Shown piece after piece: positions 60,246 through 64,000 of a DNA stretch of 64,000 nucleotides. This stretch comes from Bacteroidota bacterium. GTDB lineage: Bacteria; Bacteroidota; Bacteroidia; Chitinophagales; LD1. The stretch covers positions 1 to 64,000 of the forward strand of contig CANJZE010000011.1 of the NCBI GenBank assembly GCA_947479455.1, in the 5' to 3' direction. Within the stretch, counting starts at the first letter, position 1. The number at the start of each line of letters is the position of its first letter. A model generated the notes under the pieces. That model saw only the letters and a program-made list of their open reading frames with translations, searched no databases and was not told the origin of the DNA. A program made the position numbers and the translations under genes.

Positions 60246-61109
60246 ATGGCAAAAAAAACAGCCCATATCTCTAACCACCAATTCGACTTTTCGCCCCCCT
60301 CAAAAATTTTTGCTCGTGCATTTATAGCTCCTTTCAAATTTTATTTTGCTCCGCAATTTTATGGTTTAGAAGAATTGAACGTAAGTAAACCGGCCATGTA
60401 TGTTTCTAACCATACAATACTCGGGGTATTTGATGGATATCCTTTTGCCATTGAGTTGTATTTACAAAAGGGAATTATTCTACGGGCACTTGCCGATAGT
60501 AACCATTGGCTAATTCCCGGTTGGAGAGATATCATTCAAAAGAATTTTGGTGTGGTGGAAGCTTCGCGAAAAAATTGTGAAGCGTTAATGAAACGTGGTG
60601 ATAGTTTGGTTGTTTTTCCCGGAGGAACGCGAGAGATTTGCAAAAAGAAAGGAGAAGAATACATTTTGAAATGGAGCGACCGAAGAGGTTTTGTGCGCAT
60701 GGCTATGGAACATGGTTATGATATAATTCCTGTAGCAGCAGTAGGAGCCGAAGAAACTTACACCGTAGTGCGCGATGCAAACGATATTCTTAAATCTCCT
60801 TTTGGAAAATTTTTGAAAATGATTGGCGTGGCCGAAAAATATTTTAAGAATGGCGAGTTAATGCCACCGGTGGTGCGCGGCATTGGCGATTCAATTATTC
60901 CTCGCCCCGCTAAACTCTATTTCAGTTTTGGAAAACGAATTTCAACCGAACGTTACAAAGCAAAGTTTGACGACACCGATACACAGAATAAAATGAAAAA
61001 GAAAGTAGAAGAGGCTTTGCTTGCTGAGTTCGAAAAGCTGTTTGCTATTAGAGACCAGGACACCGATAGAAGCAAATGGCGAAGACTGCTGAACAGAAGA
61101 AAAGCTTAG
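60246..61109 (+). CDS. Lysophospholipid acyltransferase family protein (PlsC/DGAT2-like)
   Basis: 287 residues, membrane-associated. The catalytic H-x-x-x-x-D motif is SNHTILGVFDGYPF near residue 55; FPGGTREICKKKGEEYILKW near residue 119 is the phosphate-binding block, as in diacylglycerol acyltransferase/DGAT2-like members. Transfers an acyl chain from acyl-CoA or acyl-ACP to a lyso-lipid or similar acceptor at the inner membrane; the exact substrate is unknown. Single gene. Confidence 0.87.
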   Translation: MAKKTAHISNHQFDFSPPSKIFARAFIAPFKFYFAPQFYGLEELNVSKPAMYVSNHTILGVFDGYPFAIELYLQKGIILRALADSNHWLIPGWRDIIQKNFGVVEASRKNCEALMKRGDSLVVFPGGTREICKKKGEEYILKWSDRRGFVRMAMEHGYDIIPVAAVGAEETYTVVRDANDILKSPFGKFLKMIGVAEKYFKNGELMPPVVRGIGDSIIPRPAKLYFSFGKRISTERYKAKFDDTDTQNKMKKKVEEALLAEFEKLFAIRDQDTDRSKWRRLLNRRKA

Positions 61110-61144
61110 CTATCTGTTCACCTGGCGGTTAGCACCTTGTTTTT

Positions 61145-61615
61145 TCATTCATGATGATAGGGTTCCTTATTTATAATTGTAAATGCTCTATACAACTGCT
61201 CTAAAAAAATGCCGCGAATTATTTGATGCGAGAAAGTCATTTTCGATAAACTGAGTTTTGCATTGGCCCGTTTATAAACTTCCTCACTAAAGCCAAACGC
61301 ACCTCCTACCACAAAACAAATTTTCTTGTGGCTTTGGTTAAAAATATTTTCGAGATACGCGGCAAACTGAACTGAGGTTTGCTCCATGCCTTTATCATCT
61401 AACAGAATTACAAAATCAGTAGCAGAAATTTTTTTCAGAATCAATTCTCCTTCCTTCTGCATCAGTTTTTGCTTGTCGTTTATTTTAAGCGAAGAAGTTT
61501 CCACTACAATTTCTTCGGTTTTATGATAGCGGTTAATGCGTTTGAGGTAGTCGCTCGTAATGTTTTTTATTTCGGCAGAAGAAGTTTTGCCAACTACAAT
61601 GAAATTTATTTGCAT
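61145..61615 (-). CDS. rlmH: 23S rRNA (pseudouridine-1915 N3)-methyltransferase
   Basis: SPOUT methyltransferase acting on assembled 70S ribosomes. Start at 61615 (MQINFIVVGKTSSAEIKNI) gives 156 residues, the usual length; an upstream in-frame ATG at 61648 is not needed. Knotted SAM site: KICFVVGGAFGFSEEVYKR near residue 100 and LSLSKMTFSHQIIRGIFLEQ near residue 122, ending in the conserved EQLYRAFTIINKEPYHHE. Confidence 0.96.
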   Translation of the reverse strand: MQINFIVVGKTSSAEIKNITSDYLKRINRYHKTEEIVVETSSLKINDKQKLMQKEGELILKKISATDFVILLDDKGMEQTSVQFAAYLENIFNQSHKKICFVVGGAFGFSEEVYKRANAKLSLSKMTFSHQIIRGIFLEQLYRAFTIINKEPYHHE

Positions 61616-61795
61616 AAAGTGAAAATAATTTTTACCAATGAAAACCACCGGTTAAACAGGTCAATTGTCATAGAATTGTCAAAATCAGGTTGTGGAAAAT
61701 GTGCAAATACTAATCTTAAGATAAGTGCGTTAAGAGCGTAATGTTTGCTCAAAGTGAAGCTAAAATTAAAGTATCCGATTTTTGGAATTCAAAAT

Positions 61796-61825
61796 TTTGA
61801 AAAGAGAAAATAAGAAATACTTTTA
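61796..61825 (+). promoter_or_regulatory. Putative promoter of the exbB-exbD genes
   Basis: TTTG at 61796-61799, an 18-bp spacer, and TACTTTTA at 61818-61825 (one mismatch to TAnnTTTG). Start codon at 61881. Confidence 0.45.
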
Positions 61826-61880
61826 CGCCTCGCTGAAAAAAACACACAATAATTATCATCACTAAAAAACAAAAAACAAA

Positions 61881-62690
61881 ATGAGTAGTCAGTCTAAACA
61901 AACTCAGAAAAAAAGCGATTTCCCTTGGGCAATTGTGGTTATTCTATCGTCTTTGGCAGTATCAGAAATTATTTTTCACTTTCTGTTCGGTGCACGGTCG
62001 CATTTTATTGATGACCTTCGCAAAGAACCCGTACCAGGCGATTACTTTGGAATCATTTACAAAGGAGGATTTATCGTTCCGTTGTTAATGACCATGCTTT
62101 TAACTGTAGCTACTTTCTCTATTGAACGTTTCCTTACTATTCGTAAGGCTCAAGGTAATGGTTCGTTAGAGTCATTCCTTCAAAAAGTAAAAACACTTTT
62201 ACATAATAACGATGTTAACGGTGCTATAGCTGAATGCAACCGCCAAAAAGGTTCGGTAGCCAATGTGGTGGTAGAAGGTTTACACAAGTATCAGGAAATG
62301 GATAAGAATACAGCTTTCACTTTAGAGCAGAAAGTTCAACACATTCAGCAGGAAATTGAAGAATCTACTTCGCTCGAACTTCCAAGTTTAGAGCAGAATC
62401 TTCCTATCCTGGCAACCATTGCATCAGTAGCTACCCTAGTTGCTCTTTTAGGAACCGTTATTGGTATGATTAAAGCTTTTGCGGCTTTGGCTACGACAGG
62501 TAACCCTGATCCGGGCGCGCTTGCTGCCGGTATCTCAGAGGCGTTGATTAATACAGCCATCGGTATCGGAACTTCAGCCATAGCTATTATCATGTATAAC
62601 ATGTTTACCGGTATGATTGATAAACTTACTTATGGAATTGATGAAATAGGTTATTCTATTGCACAAACTTTTGCTTCTACAAGAAAGTAA
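61881..62690 (+). CDS. exbB: ExbB/TolQ/MotA-family proton channel protein
   Basis: Inner-membrane channel subunit that uses the proton gradient to energise TonB or a similar transducer. 269 residues. Three helices: about 17-37, 58-82 (GFIVPLLMTMLLTVATFSIE) and the pair in the C-terminal half, with ATIASVATLVALLGTVIGM near residue 172 and the channel-lining LINTAIGIGTSAIAIIMYNM near residue 220. The N-terminal membrane segment is usual for Bacteroidota ExbB. It is followed at 26 bp by exbD and then by a second ExbD gene, so all three are likely one operon. Gliding/T9SS GldL and GldM are a separate family. Confidence 0.9.
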   Translation: MSSQSKQTQKKSDFPWAIVVILSSLAVSEIIFHFLFGARSHFIDDLRKEPVPGDYFGIIYKGGFIVPLLMTMLLTVATFSIERFLTIRKAQGNGSLESFLQKVKTLLHNNDVNGAIAECNRQKGSVANVVVEGLHKYQEMDKNTAFTLEQKVQHIQQEIEESTSLELPSLEQNLPILATIASVATLVALLGTVIGMIKAFAALATTGNPDPGALAAGISEALINTAIGIGTSAIAIIMYNMFTGMIDKLTYGIDEIGYSIAQTFASTRK

Positions 62691-62716
62691 TCTCGTTTTC
62701 ATAAAAAAACAGCAAG

Positions 62717-63379
62717 ATGCCTAAAGTTAAAATACCAAGAAAAAGCACCATCGTTGATATGACCGCTATGTGCGATGTATCTTTTTTGTTGCTTACATTC
62801 TTTATCCTTACGGCAAAATTCAAACCGCAGTCAATTGTGGCGGTTGATGTGCCTACTGCGCGCAGTACTAAGGCCGTAGATAATGCCATAACAATAACAG
62901 TGAACACCGAAGGCAAAGCATTCATTTCTGTCAAGGAAAAATCGGTACGATTTGCAATGCTTGAAAAATTGACTGAATTTACCGGTGATCATTATCCGGG
63001 TATAAAGGGTTTAAGTAAAGAACAAATGGAGTTCTTTTCTCTTTGCGATACATGGGGAAGCCCAATTGAAGAAACCAAACGAATTACCAGTATGAATGGT
63101 TTGGAATTCAAAAAATATCAAGAGGAACAAATGCCGGGCATACCTTGCGATTCTACCAATAATCAAATTGGCGATTGGGTAATGGCAGCACGTTATGCAA
63201 CCAATGGGGATATTAAGATTGCCATTAAAGGTGATAAGGATTCAAACGTGGAGTATGTGAAACAGGTAATAAAACGGTTATCGGAAAAAGACATTCATCG
63301 TTTTGTGTTAATTACTTCGTTGGCAGCTCCAAGTGGCGCTGGTGAAGTACCTGCTACAGAAACACCGGCAGAGAAATAA
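62717..63379 (+). CDS. exbD: ExbD/TolR-family biopolymer transport protein, long form
   Basis: 220 residues, longer than the 140 usual in Proteobacteria. N-terminal membrane helix with the proton-carrying Asp20 in TAMCDVSFLLLTFFILT, then a periplasmic domain with VAVDVPTARST and, near the C-terminus, IKIAIKGDKDSNVEYVKQ and HRFVLITSL. A central insertion (about residues 75-150, with CDTWGSPIEE) is absent from classical ExbD. It is one of two ExbD genes in a row. Confidence 0.9.
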   Translation: MPKVKIPRKSTIVDMTAMCDVSFLLLTFFILTAKFKPQSIVAVDVPTARSTKAVDNAITITVNTEGKAFISVKEKSVRFAMLEKLTEFTGDHYPGIKGLSKEQMEFFSLCDTWGSPIEETKRITSMNGLEFKKYQEEQMPGIPCDSTNNQIGDWVMAARYATNGDIKIAIKGDKDSNVEYVKQVIKRLSEKDIHRFVLITSLAAPSGAGEVPATETPAEK

Positions 63380-63408
63380 TTTCAAAAACTTAAAAACAGC
63401 GCAACAAA

Positions 63409-64000
63409 ATGGCACAAATGGAAACCGGAGGCGGTGGAGGTGGCAAACACAATGGTGGAGTACGCTCGAAAAAAATGTCAACTCGAGTTGACCTAACTCC
63501 CATGGTTGATTTGGCGTTTCTACTAATATCGTTCTTTATGTTAACCACCACTTTGAATAAACCCAAAGCTATGGAGCTAAACATGCCTAAGAAAACCGAT
63601 AATGAAGAAGAAAAACAAGATGTAGGCGAATGTCAGGTGTTGAATATTATGTTAGATACTTTAGACCAGGTATGGTATTATGATGGGTTGAAGGTTGCTG
63701 GATTGCAGAAAACCACTTTCGCTGGTGATGGCGGAATTCGCAAAGAAATTTTGCGTAAACTGAAGGCAGTGCCTACTGAGTGCCCTCCAGGCAAGAAATG
63801 GGTAGATGCTAACAAGGACAAAGTAAAACAACCCGAAGAAATCACTATGGGACCTAGAGACGCCATCATTTTAATTAAAATGCTGAAAGGCGCTAGGTAT
63901 AAGAACATGATTGACATTTTGGATGAAATGGACATTACCGGTTGTAAAATTTATGCCATTCAAGACCCCGACCCGATAGAAATTGAAGCGGTGGGTAACG
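63409..64000 (+). CDS. Second ExbD/TolR-family protein, 3' end cut by window edge
   Basis: The ATG at 63409 starts MAQMETGGGGGGKHNGGVRS, a Gly-rich cytoplasmic head absent from the first ExbD. The membrane helix follows, with the proton-carrying Asp34 in LTPMVDLAFLLISFFMLTT. A periplasmic domain with ELNMPKKTDNEEE and GPRDAIILIKMLKGARYKNM continues to the window edge (about 197 residues seen). The gap to the first exbD is 29 bp. Tandem ExbDs are common in Bacteroidota; each may pair with a different TonB. Confidence 0.9.
   Translation, partial: MAQMETGGGGGGKHNGGVRSKKMSTRVDLTPMVDLAFLLISFFMLTTTLNKPKAMELNMPKKTDNEEEKQDVGECQVLNIMLDTLDQVWYYDGLKVAGLQKTTFAGDGGIRKEILRKLKAVPTECPPGKKWVDANKDKVKQPEEITMGPRDAIILIKMLKGARYKNMIDILDEMDITGCKIYAIQDPDPIEIEAVGN

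Overview
The window is chromosomal DNA from a member of the Bacteroidota. The grounds are five secreted proteins with type IX secretion (T9SS) C-terminal sorting domains, a gliding-motility-type giant adhesin with SprB repeats, a TonB-dependent receptor, promoters that fit TTTG/TAnnTTTG better than -35/-10 boxes, few Shine-Dalgarno sequences, and moderate-to-low GC. Most genes are housekeeping or envelope genes. The genus cannot be fixed from sequence alone; a Chitinophagia-, Sphingobacteriia- or Flavobacteriia-like lineage is likely.

Layout. 1-6.5 kb (mostly minus): topA (cut by the window edge), a tiny basic ORF, a secreted nuclease/phosphatase-fold protein, and a TonB-dependent receptor with a small membrane partner. 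6.6-9.7 kb (plus): exonuclease, class V aminotransferase and GT9 glycosyltransferase, tightly packed. 9.8-12 kb (minus): a membrane protein pair. 12-18 kb (plus): SUMF1-like protein, START-like protein, LptF/G permease, PAP2 phosphatase, dapB and lepB. 18-29.6 kb (minus): a periplasmic protein, TMEM195-like hydroxylase, M43 protease, a 1865-residue adhesin with a thrombospondin C-terminal domain, ald and tsaE. 29.6-30.6 kb: a REP-associated transposase with its hairpin elements. 30.6-32.3 kb: a T9SS repeat protein split at a run of 13 G. 32.4-34.5 kb: groEL and groES. 34.9-36.6 kb: a subtilase. 36.6-45.2 kb: an envelope glycan cluster (AlgJ-like, MBOAT, DprE2-like and DprE1-like in one operon; an O-antigen ligase-like protein and methyltransferase; a GNAT protein and polysaccharide deacetylase). 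Then tRNA-Leu(CAA), menC and two exported proteins. 49.2-55.1 kb (minus): nuoABCDE, a fatty acid desaturase, nuoF. 55.2-57.7 kb: YqgE, an Lnb-N/DUF4105 protein and an esterase. 57.8-64 kb: a lamin-tail T9SS protein, a retropepsin-like protease, an acyltransferase, rlmH and exbB-exbD-exbD.

The most striking feature is the density of small repeats interacting with genes. A GC-rich palindromic element occurs seven times: in frame inside dapB and inside a T9SS sorting domain, in three nuo intergenic gaps where its flank reaches or approaches the next start codon, and as a divergent pair before the exonuclease gene. Heptamer tandem repeats lie inside tsaE and inside the signal-peptide region of the DUF4105 gene. 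A run of 13 G separates the two halves of one secreted protein. A perfect 56-bp palindrome sits between ald and tsaE. No CRISPR array, prophage or rRNA operon was seen.
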